DNA of 16,570 nucleotides from Prevotella sp. (GTDB taxonomy: Bacteria; Bacteroidota; Bacteroidia; Bacteroidales; Bacteroidaceae): NCBI GenBank assembly GCA_021204735.1, contig JAJPYV010000283.1, positions 1 through 16,570 on the forward strand. Direction: 5' to 3'. How positions within the stretch are numbered: the stretch's first letter is position 1; each line of letters opens with the position of its first letter. The notes beneath the pieces were generated by a model. The model did not search any database. It was not told the DNA's origin and worked only from the letters and a program-made list of their open reading frames with translations. The position numbers were made by a program, and so were the translations under genes. Below are positions 7,418 to 14,027 of the stretch, piece by piece.

Positions 7418-8959
7418 ATGGCACAGGAAGATGTTTTTAAGAAAATAGTTTCACACTGCAAGGAGTATGGTTTTGTTTTCCCGAGCAGTGACATATACGA
7501 CGGATTAGCAGCTGTTTATGACTATGGGCAGAATGGCGTAGAACTGAAAAACAATATCAAGGAATATTGGTGGAAGAGTATGGTGCTGCTCCATGACAAT
7601 ATAGTAGGTATTGATTCTGCCATTTTCATGCACCCGACGATATGGAAGGCATCAGGACATGTTGACGCATTCAACGACCCATTGATAGACAACAGAGACT
7701 CGAAGAAACGCTACCGTGCCGATGTATTGATAGAAGACCAGATAGCAAAATACGAGGAAAAGATAAATAAAGAAGTAGAAAAAGCCCACAAACGCTTTAA
7801 GGAGAATTTTGACGAAGCGAAATTCCGTGAGACTAATCCCCGTGTACTTGAAAACCAGAAAAAGCAAGACACATTGCACGAACGTTACAAGAATGCGATG
7901 AATGCAATGGACTTAGAGGAATTGCGCCAGATAATCATCGACGAGGAGATTGTAGACCCGATAAGCGGAACAAAAAACTGGACAGAAGTAAGGCAGTTTA
8001 ATCTGATGTTCTCTACAGAAATAGGTTCTACGGCAGATTCAACAAGTAAGATTTACCTTCGTCCAGAGACTGCACAAGGAATATTCGTTAATTACCTCAA
8101 TGTGCAGAAAACCGGACGTATGAAGATACCTTTCGGCATCGCACAAATAGGAAAGGCATTCAGAAACGAGATTGTAGCACGCCAATTCATTTTCCGTATG
8201 CGTGAGTTCGAACAGATGGAAATGCAGTTCTTTGTAAAGCCAGGAACAGAGATGGAATGGTTTGCCAAATGGAAGGAAACACGTATGAAATGGCACCAAG
8301 CACTTGGATTCGGTGCAGAAAACTATCGTTTCCATGACCATGAGAAACTTGCCCACTATGCAAATGCCGCTACGGATATAGAGTTCAAGATGCCATTCGG
8401 TTTCAAGGAGGTGGAAGGTATTCACAGCAGAACAGACTTCGACCTGTCACAGCATGAGAAATTCTCAGGGCGTTCAATAAAATATTTCGATCCACAGACA
8501 AACGAGAGTTATACTCCGTACGACATAGAGACAAGTATCGGTGTTGACCGAATGTTCCTCTCAATAATGTGTCACTCATACGAGGAGGAGAAATTAGAAA
8601 ATGGAGAGACACGTGTAGTGCTCAAACTCCCAGCACCACTCGCACCAGTAAAACTCTGCGTGATGCCCCTCGTAAAGAAAGACGGACTACCAGAGAAAGC
8701 ACGTGAGATTGTAGACAATCTGAAGTTCCACTTCAACTGTCAATATGACGAGAAGGATAGTATCGGTAAGCGTTACCGCCGCCAGGATGCCATCGGCACA
8801 CCATACTGCGTGACAGTAGACCACGACACTCTGAACGACAACTGTGTGACACTACGTTTCCGTGACACAATGAAACAAGACAGGGTAAGTATCAATGAAC
8901 TTAACAGTATCATTGAAGAAAAGGTAAGTATCGCCACTCTGCTTAAAAAACTGCAATAA
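7418..8959 (+). CDS. glyQS: Glycine--tRNA ligase (alpha2, single-chain type)
   Basis: A 513-residue class II aminoacyl-tRNA synthetase that charges tRNA-Gly in the cytoplasm. It is the single-polypeptide type also found in eukaryotes and archaea, not the alpha2-beta2 GlyQ/GlyS enzyme. Visible motifs are an N-terminal catalytic segment with 'NIKEYWW', 'RPETAQGIFVNY' from residue 215, class II motif 2 'FRNEI' (248-252) with the invariant Arg249, and motif 3 'GVDRM' (375-379) with Arg378. The C-terminal anticodon-binding domain starts near 'APLAPVKLCVMPL' and contains 'GKRYRRQDAIGTPYCVTVD'. Length and motifs are normal and the gene appears intact. It has its own promoter and abuts the FKBP lipoprotein gene with no spacing. 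Confidence 0.97.
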   Translation: MAQEDVFKKIVSHCKEYGFVFPSSDIYDGLAAVYDYGQNGVELKNNIKEYWWKSMVLLHDNIVGIDSAIFMHPTIWKASGHVDAFNDPLIDNRDSKKRYRADVLIEDQIAKYEEKINKEVEKAHKRFKENFDEAKFRETNPRVLENQKKQDTLHERYKNAMNAMDLEELRQIIIDEEIVDPISGTKNWTEVRQFNLMFSTEIGSTADSTSKIYLRPETAQGIFVNYLNVQKTGRMKIPFGIAQIGKAFRNEIVARQFIFRMREFEQMEMQFFVKPGTEMEWFAKWKETRMKWHQALGFGAENYRFHDHEKLAHYANAATDIEFKMPFGFKEVEGIHSRTDFDLSQHEKFSGRSIKYFDPQTNESYTPYDIETSIGVDRMFLSIMCHSYEEEKLENGETRVVLKLPAPLAPVKLCVMPLVKKDGLPEKAREIVDNLKFHFNCQYDEKDSIGKRYRRQDAIGTPYCVTVDHDTLNDNCVTLRFRDTMKQDRVSINELNSIIEEKVSIATLLKKLQ

Positions 8960-9589
8960 ATGAAAAGACTGAATATCATAGCGATTATAACGTTGCTCGT
9001 AATGCCGCTTTTTATCGGTTCATGCAGCGAGAATGACGATACAGTGGAAGAATTCCCCGACTGGCAAGAACGCAATGAAACGTATTTTCAGAACATATAC
9101 AACATAGCGTTGGAGAATGCAGACGGGAGTTGGAAACTGATAAAAAACTATTCTTACGAGGACACCATCGAACTTGAACCAACCAAATACATCGCCGTTC
9201 AAGTAAAGAAAGAGGGAACAGGAAGCGGATGTCCTATGTACACCGACTCCGTATATGTAAACTACCGTGGACGCCTTATCCCATCAACATCATACCCCGA
9301 CGGATATGTATTTGACGAGAACTATACAGGCGACTATAATTCCGCTACAGCATATCCAGCACTATTTTACGTAGGCAGTCTTGTAGACGGCTTCACCACG
9401 GCATTGCAATACATGCACATCGGTGATATATGGCGCTTATATATACCATACCAGTTGGGCTATGGTTCAACAGCATACGGTTCTGTTCCTGCTTACAGTA
9501 CCCTAATATTTGATGTCGAACTTATCGCATATTTCAGGGCAAATAACGGAACAGTAACACCTTGGCAAGTTAAGAGAATTAAGAATTAA
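8960..9589 (+). CDS. FKBP-type peptidyl-prolyl cis-trans isomerase, lipoprotein
   Basis: A 209-residue predicted lipoprotein. The signal has lipobox 'IGSC' (Cys22), followed by 'SENDD', then a linker (~30-75) and an FKBP domain (~76-192). Motifs of the fold include 'VYVNYRGRL' (98-106), 'VFDEN' (117-121), 'LVDGFTTAL' (141-149) and 'YQLGYGSTAYGSVPAYSTLIFDVEL' across residues 164-188. Such proteins speed Xaa-Pro isomerisation in envelope proteins. The ATG follows the glycyl-tRNA synthetase TAA immediately, so it is very probably co-transcribed and coupled. The last codons (Ile-Lys-Asn) and the stop lie inside an AATTAAR heptamer repeat, so the natural C-terminus may have been rewritten by that repeat. 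Family call secure; activity not proven. Confidence 0.9.
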   Translation: MKRLNIIAIITLLVMPLFIGSCSENDDTVEEFPDWQERNETYFQNIYNIALENADGSWKLIKNYSYEDTIELEPTKYIAVQVKKEGTGSGCPMYTDSVYVNYRGRLIPSTSYPDGYVFDENYTGDYNSATAYPALFYVGSLVDGFTTALQYMHIGDIWRLYIPYQLGYGSTAYGSVPAYSTLIFDVELIAYFRANNGTVTPWQVKRIKN

Positions 9590-9604
9590 AAATTAAAAAT
9601 TAAG
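9577..9604. repeat. AATTAAR heptamer tandem repeat
   Basis: Four consecutive heptamers of form AATTAA(G/A) at 9577-9583, 9584-9590, 9591-9597 and 9598-9604, then a partial fifth. The repeat spans the end of the FKBP gene, supplying its last codons and stop, and runs into the nested inverted-repeat element. It is prone to slippage, and the unit length is not a multiple of 3. Confidence 0.75.
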
Positions 9605-9690
9605 AATTTTCCGATTAAGCGAAGACAGAGCTGAACTTGTTCGAGCTATGTTGAGCGTGAGGAAAATCAGCGAAAGCTAATTCTTTTTTG
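9602..9690. repeat. Nested inverted-repeat intergenic element
   Basis: Three nested inverted pairs: AAGAATT (9602-9608) with AATTCTT (9679-9685); TTTTCC (9607-9612) with GGAAAA (9661-9666); and a central hairpin AGCTGAAC (9629-9636) with GTTC-G-AGCT (9639-9647, one bulged G). A run of six T follows at 9684-9689. It occupies the gap between the convergent FKBP and beta-barrel genes. It could be a small dispersed palindromic element, or a terminator region serving one or both genes. Structure seen; role inferred. Confidence 0.5.
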
Positions 9691-9723
9691 CTTGAGAACT
9701 TTTAGAAATCGAATATTCATTCA

Positions 9724-10326
9724 TCAGAAGTAATAAGCGAGTGATACCTGCCAAGTATTCCAATGAGCTCTGACATATTCATCAGGATATTCATGGTCAT
9801 AATAGTCACCAGACCTACCACAAGCGATATTGTAGTTAGCACCGATTTGAACATGGTTGAGAAGCAAGACGCCCGCACCAACATTGAAACTTGTATTTGC
9901 TGACTTAAGGCTCCAATTTCTACTATCACGCAGGGAGAAATCCTTGCAACCAACATTAAAGCCAAACTGAGGGCCAACTGCAATATAAATACCGACAATA
10001 TCAGCCAAGCCAAAATCATAACGCAAGTTGATAGGCACTACTATCGCTTTTTGGCGAAGGTTGCCACCACGCATGTCCTCTAACTGCACCTCACGCTGGT
10101 CGTACATGGCAGAAAGGTCAAAGCCAATGTTAATAATAGGAACTTTAAATTTTACGGTTGGGCCAATGAAGAAGCCCATGCTGGTTGACGAATTTACAAA
10201 GTCTCTGTTGAACGACATCTCATTAGTGTTAAGTCCACCCTTCAAACCGAATTTAAACTGTGCCTGTGATGGGACAGAAACACTTAGTGCCGCAACAATT
10301 ACAAATAGAGTAAATAATTTTTTCAT
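9724..10326 (-). CDS. Small outer-membrane beta-barrel protein (porin/PorT-like family)
   Basis: A 200-residue protein with a clear signal peptide ('MKKLFTLFVIVAALSVSVPSQA', then 'QFKFGLKGG'). It has alternating strand patterns of an 8-stranded barrel ('KFGLKGGLNTNEM', 'GFFIGPTVKFKVPIINIGFDLSAMY', 'IVVPINLRYDFG', 'GIYIAVGPQFGFNVG', 'FNVGAGVLLLNHVQIGANYNIA', 'WQVSLAYYF') and ends in an aromatic residue, as BAM substrates usually do. This fits the Bacteroidota outer-membrane beta-barrel family in which many members are named 'PorT family' or 'porin family'. It lies 86 bp downstream of gldN on the same strand but beyond a strong terminator, so it probably has its own promoter, though no clean -33/-7 pair is visible. 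A role in T9SS is possible but not shown. Confidence 0.8.
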   Translation of the reverse strand: MKKLFTLFVIVAALSVSVPSQAQFKFGLKGGLNTNEMSFNRDFVNSSTSMGFFIGPTVKFKVPIINIGFDLSAMYDQREVQLEDMRGGNLRQKAIVVPINLRYDFGLADIVGIYIAVGPQFGFNVGCKDFSLRDSRNWSLKSANTSFNVGAGVLLLNHVQIGANYNIACGRSGDYYDHEYPDEYVRAHWNTWQVSLAYYF

Positions 10327-10360
10327 ATACTGCAGTTTTAAATTAATAATATCAGATTAT

Positions 10361-10406
10361 AAAAACAATATATCCGCCTTTACATTAGAACCAATGAAAG
10401 GCGGAT
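10361..10406 (-). terminator. Rho-independent terminator after gldN
   Basis: On the minus strand, ATCCGCCTTT (10406-10397) pairs perfectly with AAAGGCGGAT (10381-10372). The stem is extended inward by CATT/AATG with one bulge around a 6-base loop, then comes a T-rich tract (complement of 10361-10369). It begins 6 bases past the gldN stop and should end the T9SS operon transcript. Confidence 0.85.
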
Positions 10407-10412
10407 GTTTGA

Positions 10413-11447
10413 TTAATGTCTTTCCCTACGAACAGATATGCGTGCTTCAGAAGAGCCAGACGAAGACTTGCCGGAACTTGTTTTCCTTGAAGTAGAAGTA
10501 GTAGACGAAGAAGCGCGACGGTTCTTAGCCGTTGTCTTTGTGCCTTTCTTCTTTACATCAGCCTTTGCAATACTATCCAATGAATCAGTTCTTTCCTTAT
10601 CACGGAAGAGGTTATTCTCAAACGCTTCAAGCTCCTTCTCGATACGTCTCTGTTCATTAGCCATGGCAGAGTCAGTAGGGCAATACTGACTGAGAGTGCG
10701 GCCGAGCATATTATTAGTTTTATAAATCTTACCCTTATACCTATTAAGAGTAAAATAGTCGTCCGCACTCATTGTAGCAGCATTATTCAAGTCGCTCGTC
10801 ATTATTATCTGTTTACTTAGGAAAGGAGCAAGGTCATCATACTTGACCCAAAACAGAGGATATTTCTGTTCAGAATCGCCGAAATCATCCTCACGCGACA
10901 TAATAGGACAGAGAGCAATAACCTTTTTATGGAAAGTGGCAGAAGCCTGGTCATAATATGCACTCTCTTTGATGTAATAACTCTTCACCTCCCTTGAAGG
11001 GATATCACTATTGTCGATGCGCACACGACCGTTGTTTCTCTCATAATAGATATGATAATTGTCTAAAAGCGTGAGCGGTTTCACCCTTGCAGAATCGTTG
11101 AACACCTCGTTGCCATCGAGACGATATTCGTAAACTTTAAGATCACCGCGCATCATCAACTTGAAGATATAGGTGAAAAGGTTCATCTCTGTACCAGTAG
11201 GTTCAACAGGATTATATAATCCGGAATTAGCTTCCTCCTCGAGGTTAATCTCGCGATATATGTCACGTCTCCATACGACATCCTCAGCCATTGGAGGTGC
11301 TGTGGGATAAGAAATCCTCGCCCTCGTAGTGAGTGTCTGACTATTAGACGCATTTTTCTGCTGTTGCTCGTTCCTGCGTGCCGTAGGCTGAGCGTAAGCC
11401 ACCATCCCAAGGCACATTATCATCAATACGGATAATAAACTTCTCAT
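10413..11447 (-). CDS. gldN: T9SS ring component GldN/PorN
   Basis: A 344-residue periplasmic protein with a signal peptide (1-19, 'MRSLLSVLMIMCLGMVAYA') followed by 'QPTARR'. The body (~50-290) has GldN-like sequence, for example 'DVVWRRDIYREINLEEEANSGLYNP' across residues 56-80, and 'GDLKVYEYRLDGNEVF', 'YYIKESAYYDQ' and 'YKGKIYKTNNMLGR'. GldN (PorN) forms with GldK (PorK) the ring beneath the outer membrane in T9SS. It ends in a tail of about 48 residues (297-344) made mostly of Lys, Arg, Ser and Thr. The start lies 12 bp after the gldM stop, and it is the last gene before the terminator. Known partners and gene order make the call secure. Confidence 0.92.
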   Translation of the reverse strand: MRSLLSVLMIMCLGMVAYAQPTARRNEQQQKNASNSQTLTTRARISYPTAPPMAEDVVWRRDIYREINLEEEANSGLYNPVEPTGTEMNLFTYIFKLMMRGDLKVYEYRLDGNEVFNDSARVKPLTLLDNYHIYYERNNGRVRIDNSDIPSREVKSYYIKESAYYDQASATFHKKVIALCPIMSREDDFGDSEQKYPLFWVKYDDLAPFLSKQIIMTSDLNNAATMSADDYFTLNRYKGKIYKTNNMLGRTLSQYCPTDSAMANEQRRIEKELEAFENNLFRDKERTDSLDSIAKADVKKKGTKTTAKNRRASSSTTSTSRKTSSGKSSSGSSEARISVRRERH

Positions 11448-11459
11448 ATTTATATTTCG

Positions 11460-13010
11460 TTATTTCACTATAATCTCCATTGAGGAAGGCAAGTCTCGAG
11501 TAAGACCGTCGGGACCTTCTGCCTTGATACGACTGATATAGAAGCGTTTATTTCGTGACAGTCCACGGAATGCCTCTTTCTGTCTTGCAGAGAATTTGTT
11601 GCCATCAGACACCATTGGAACAGCATTACCCATGTTGTCGAAGAATACGGCCTCAAAACTAATCACCTTAAATTCTATATCAAGAAGGCCATCGTCAATG
11701 GCAGCCTTTATGCCAGGAGCCGACATAATAGCCGATTTAGCGAGGCCGCCACCACGGAATCTATCATCACCAATTACGATATAAGCCGTTGGGTCAGGTA
11801 ATTTACGGACATGGAAAGAATACTCCCCAACCAATTTAGGACTGCCCGTTTGCAAAGAAGCGACAGTAATCGTAACATCTTCTCCAATAGAAGCAGGACG
11901 AGCGATATACTTGCCAGGCGCAACAGGTTGCAAAGTTCCGCCACTCATCGTAGCAGTTACCTTGTTGGCAGGAACACCAGGAATACTTATGCTCATCGGG
12001 TTGTTGTAACCAGCATACAGCACATTCATAAGGTCGGCAGATACTGTAGCACTTGGTTCAACAACAGTGTAACTCTGGTTGAAATCACGGCGTATAGTCT
12101 GTCCTGTACCATCCTGCATGGTAATATATCCCGTAAGGTTGAAGTCACCAGTCTGGCTTGTAACAAACTCGTAAGTATTGTTACTCAGGTTCATCTGTTT
12201 GCCACCGATATAAATCTCAGGTGTCTGAGTAGTATCCACTGCAGCCATTACAATCTGAGCAGAGAACTTATCACCCCTTACAACCGTCTGCGCATTAGGA
12301 ATAACAAACGCACTAAGTTTGTTCACACGAATATCCTTAATGTCAATGTTAGCTGCCAAAGTATGAAGAACCTCACCCTCAGCATAACGGATATCACTTT
12401 GCAGTTTGGTGAGCAACGTAACAGCAGCAGCGACAGGCATATCCTCGAACATGTATTCCTGCCAGTTACGGCCCATAGCCTGGGCATTTGCAGGCAATTG
12501 AGTTGTCAGGTTACTTGCGATAATTTTCTTCTGACGCTCCTCGATGACCATTGTCAGGATACGTTCACGGAAAGAGTTGATAGCATCGTAGAGTTCCTGT
12601 CCCCTTCCAGTTCCTGGGGCAAGCATCACCTGATTGGCAGCCTCAAGATCTTCCTTATTTTTTATATTAAATACATTATAATTCTTACCATCAGCCTCTT
12701 TTACAATTGCCTCCTTAAGTTCCTGCGCAAAGTCAAATAGCGAGTCACTCATGTGTTTCACGGCAGTAGCCTTCTCAAACCAGACCTTCACCTTTTGAGG
12801 GTTAGTTTTCATCTGAGTCTCGAAGTCACCGTAAATGGCTTTGTTCTCCGTAGAAGCGTTGGATGTAGTACGTTGGAGGCTCTCCTCAACAATAGAGAAG
12901 CCCTCGAGCACTTCCGTAGACACATTAAGCGCAAGCATAGCCATGAGGACGACATACATCAAGTTGATCATCTTCTGGCGTGGAGATACCGGTCTTTTCT
13001 TTATTGCCAT
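11460..13010 (-). CDS. gldM: T9SS motor component GldM/PorM
   Basis: A 516-residue protein anchored by one N-terminal inner-membrane helix (~14-30, 'MINLMYVVLMAMLALNV') after a basic start ('MAIKKRPVSPRQK'). A large periplasmic part follows, which in the family folds into a chain of elongated domains reaching GldK/GldN. Typical segments are 'STEVLEGFSIVEESLQRTT', 'AFVIPNAQTVVRGDKFSAQI' and the C-terminal domain from about 'AYIVIGDDRFRGGGLAKS'. GldM dimers sit inside the GldL pentamer and form the proton-driven rotary motor that energises secretion. Length matches the family (~510-525). The gene starts 6 bp after the gldL stop, so coupled expression is likely. No damage seen. Confidence 0.96.
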   Translation of the reverse strand: MAIKKRPVSPRQKMINLMYVVLMAMLALNVSTEVLEGFSIVEESLQRTTSNASTENKAIYGDFETQMKTNPQKVKVWFEKATAVKHMSDSLFDFAQELKEAIVKEADGKNYNVFNIKNKEDLEAANQVMLAPGTGRGQELYDAINSFRERILTMVIEERQKKIIASNLTTQLPANAQAMGRNWQEYMFEDMPVAAAVTLLTKLQSDIRYAEGEVLHTLAANIDIKDIRVNKLSAFVIPNAQTVVRGDKFSAQIVMAAVDTTQTPEIYIGGKQMNLSNNTYEFVTSQTGDFNLTGYITMQDGTGQTIRRDFNQSYTVVEPSATVSADLMNVLYAGYNNPMSISIPGVPANKVTATMSGGTLQPVAPGKYIARPASIGEDVTITVASLQTGSPKLVGEYSFHVRKLPDPTAYIVIGDDRFRGGGLAKSAIMSAPGIKAAIDDGLLDIEFKVISFEAVFFDNMGNAVPMVSDGNKFSARQKEAFRGLSRNKRFYISRIKAEGPDGLTRDLPSSMEIIVK

Positions 13011-13016
13011 TGCTTA

Positions 13017-14027
13017 TTAACCTTCTGCGTTGTTCCCGTTATTCACATTATTATTTGAGGCCACACGCATATTTACAGTCATCGCCTCAATCATACGGGC
13101 ATAAATCTTGTTAAGTTGTTCTATCTGAGAAGCCATCTTGCGTGACTGCTCATTAATCTGGTCAATCGTACCAATCTGTGAACTTGCACCCTTTAGTTGC
13201 ATCTCATAGACTTTGCATATACCAGTTAGAGTACGGTTGAGATTTTCCATCTCCTCGGAATCACGCGTAAGGCGTTCACTTTGTTCTGAAACCTTAGACA
13301 GCATCTCCGTGAGTTTCTTTAATTCCTCTACATAATTGCTTGTAGCCTCTTCCATCTCAGGAGAGATCTGCTGTTGAGAGGTTATCCAGCCAGTAGGACT
13401 TGCACCACCGCCGGCTACCTGCTGACCAGTAGCTTGCTCGCCACCTTCAACATTAGCTTCGCCAGACTGTGCTACGGCAACGTTACCTCCACCGACGACA
13501 CCGCCGCCGCCACCGACGACGACAACAGAGCCACCAGAGACACCACCAGCAACTGCCACACCTTGACCTTCAACTTGACCTTCAACTTGACCTTCACCTT
13601 CGCCCTGGCCTTCTACTGAACCTTGACCACCGCCAATGACGCCACCTCCAATGATACCACCAGCAACAACACCACCATTAGGAACACCTTCGGCAGGAGC
13701 TCCCTCACCAATGATCTCATCATTACTTTCACCTTCTCCAAACGGATTTTCCTCCTCATCACCGACATGAGTAGGCAAATCCTTGCCAATCGCAGTCTTG
13801 TCGAAAGGACGGTCGAAAGCAGAAATGAAGAACACAACAACCTCCGTACCCATACCGAGATAAAGCATTATATTGGCACCAGGCAAGTGAGTCAATTTGA
13901 ACAAAGTACCGAGGATAACGATAGATGCACCCCAACTGTAAGCGTAGTTCAGGAAAGTCTGTCCTGGTACGCTATCCAACCACCTCTGCAAGCGGTAGAT
14001 TATGTTATATTTACTATACTGTGTCAT
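13017..14027 (-). CDS. gldL: T9SS motor component GldL/PorL with long glycine-rich insertion
   Basis: A 336-residue inner-membrane motor subunit. Two helices (~25-45 and ~52-71) form a hairpin. Lys44, His47 and Glu62 ('FKLTHLPGA' and 'GMGTEVVVFF') appear to match the conserved charged residues of F. johnsoniae GldL used in proton conduction. Residues ~97-209 are glycine-rich low complexity with Val, Glu, Gln and Ala, including VEGQ repeats. Residues 83-236 contain no Lys or Arg. A helical, probably coiled-coil region follows (~222-320) and the end is Asn-rich. The start codon overlaps the gldK stop by one base (TAATG). Family assignment is firm from motifs and position; the insertion is the unusual part. 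Confidence 0.94.
   Translation of the reverse strand: MTQYSKYNIIYRLQRWLDSVPGQTFLNYAYSWGASIVILGTLFKLTHLPGANIMLYLGMGTEVVVFFISAFDRPFDKTAIGKDLPTHVGDEEENPFGEGESNDEIIGEGAPAEGVPNGGVVAGGIIGGGVIGGGQGSVEGQGEGEGQVEGQVEGQGVAVAGGVSGGSVVVVGGGGGVVGGGNVAVAQSGEANVEGGEQATGQQVAGGGASPTGWITSQQQISPEMEEATSNYVEELKKLTEMLSKVSEQSERLTRDSEEMENLNRTLTGICKVYEMQLKGASSQIGTIDQINEQSRKMASQIEQLNKIYARMIEAMTVNMRVASNNNVNNGNNAEG
13562..13597 (-). repeat. 12-bp tandem repeat coding for VEGQ in gldL
   Basis: Plus-strand unit CTTGACCTTCAA occurs at 13562-13573 and 13574-13585, with a third copy differing only in its last base at 13586-13597. The unit is a multiple of 3 and encodes Val-Glu-Gly-Gln in gldL, so gain or loss of copies would keep the frame and change linker length. 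Confidence 0.85.

Noticed and set aside
9590..9723. A small gene reading 'RLSEDRAELVRAMLSVRKIS' in the FKBP-barrel gap
   Set aside because: The open stretch is short, lacks an upstream start and coincides with the inverted-repeat element, so it is treated as repeat DNA.
11811..12740. A 309-codon open frame on the plus strand opposite gldM
   Set aside because: It is fully antisense to a well-recognised gldM, has no family resemblance, and is rich in Ser, Arg, His and Thr, as expected for a mirror frame.
13374..13840. A possible frameshift in gldL producing the low-complexity segment
   Set aside because: The frame is continuous from the membrane hairpin to the helical C-terminus, and both ends are in the same frame with sensible sequence, so an indel pair is not needed to explain it.
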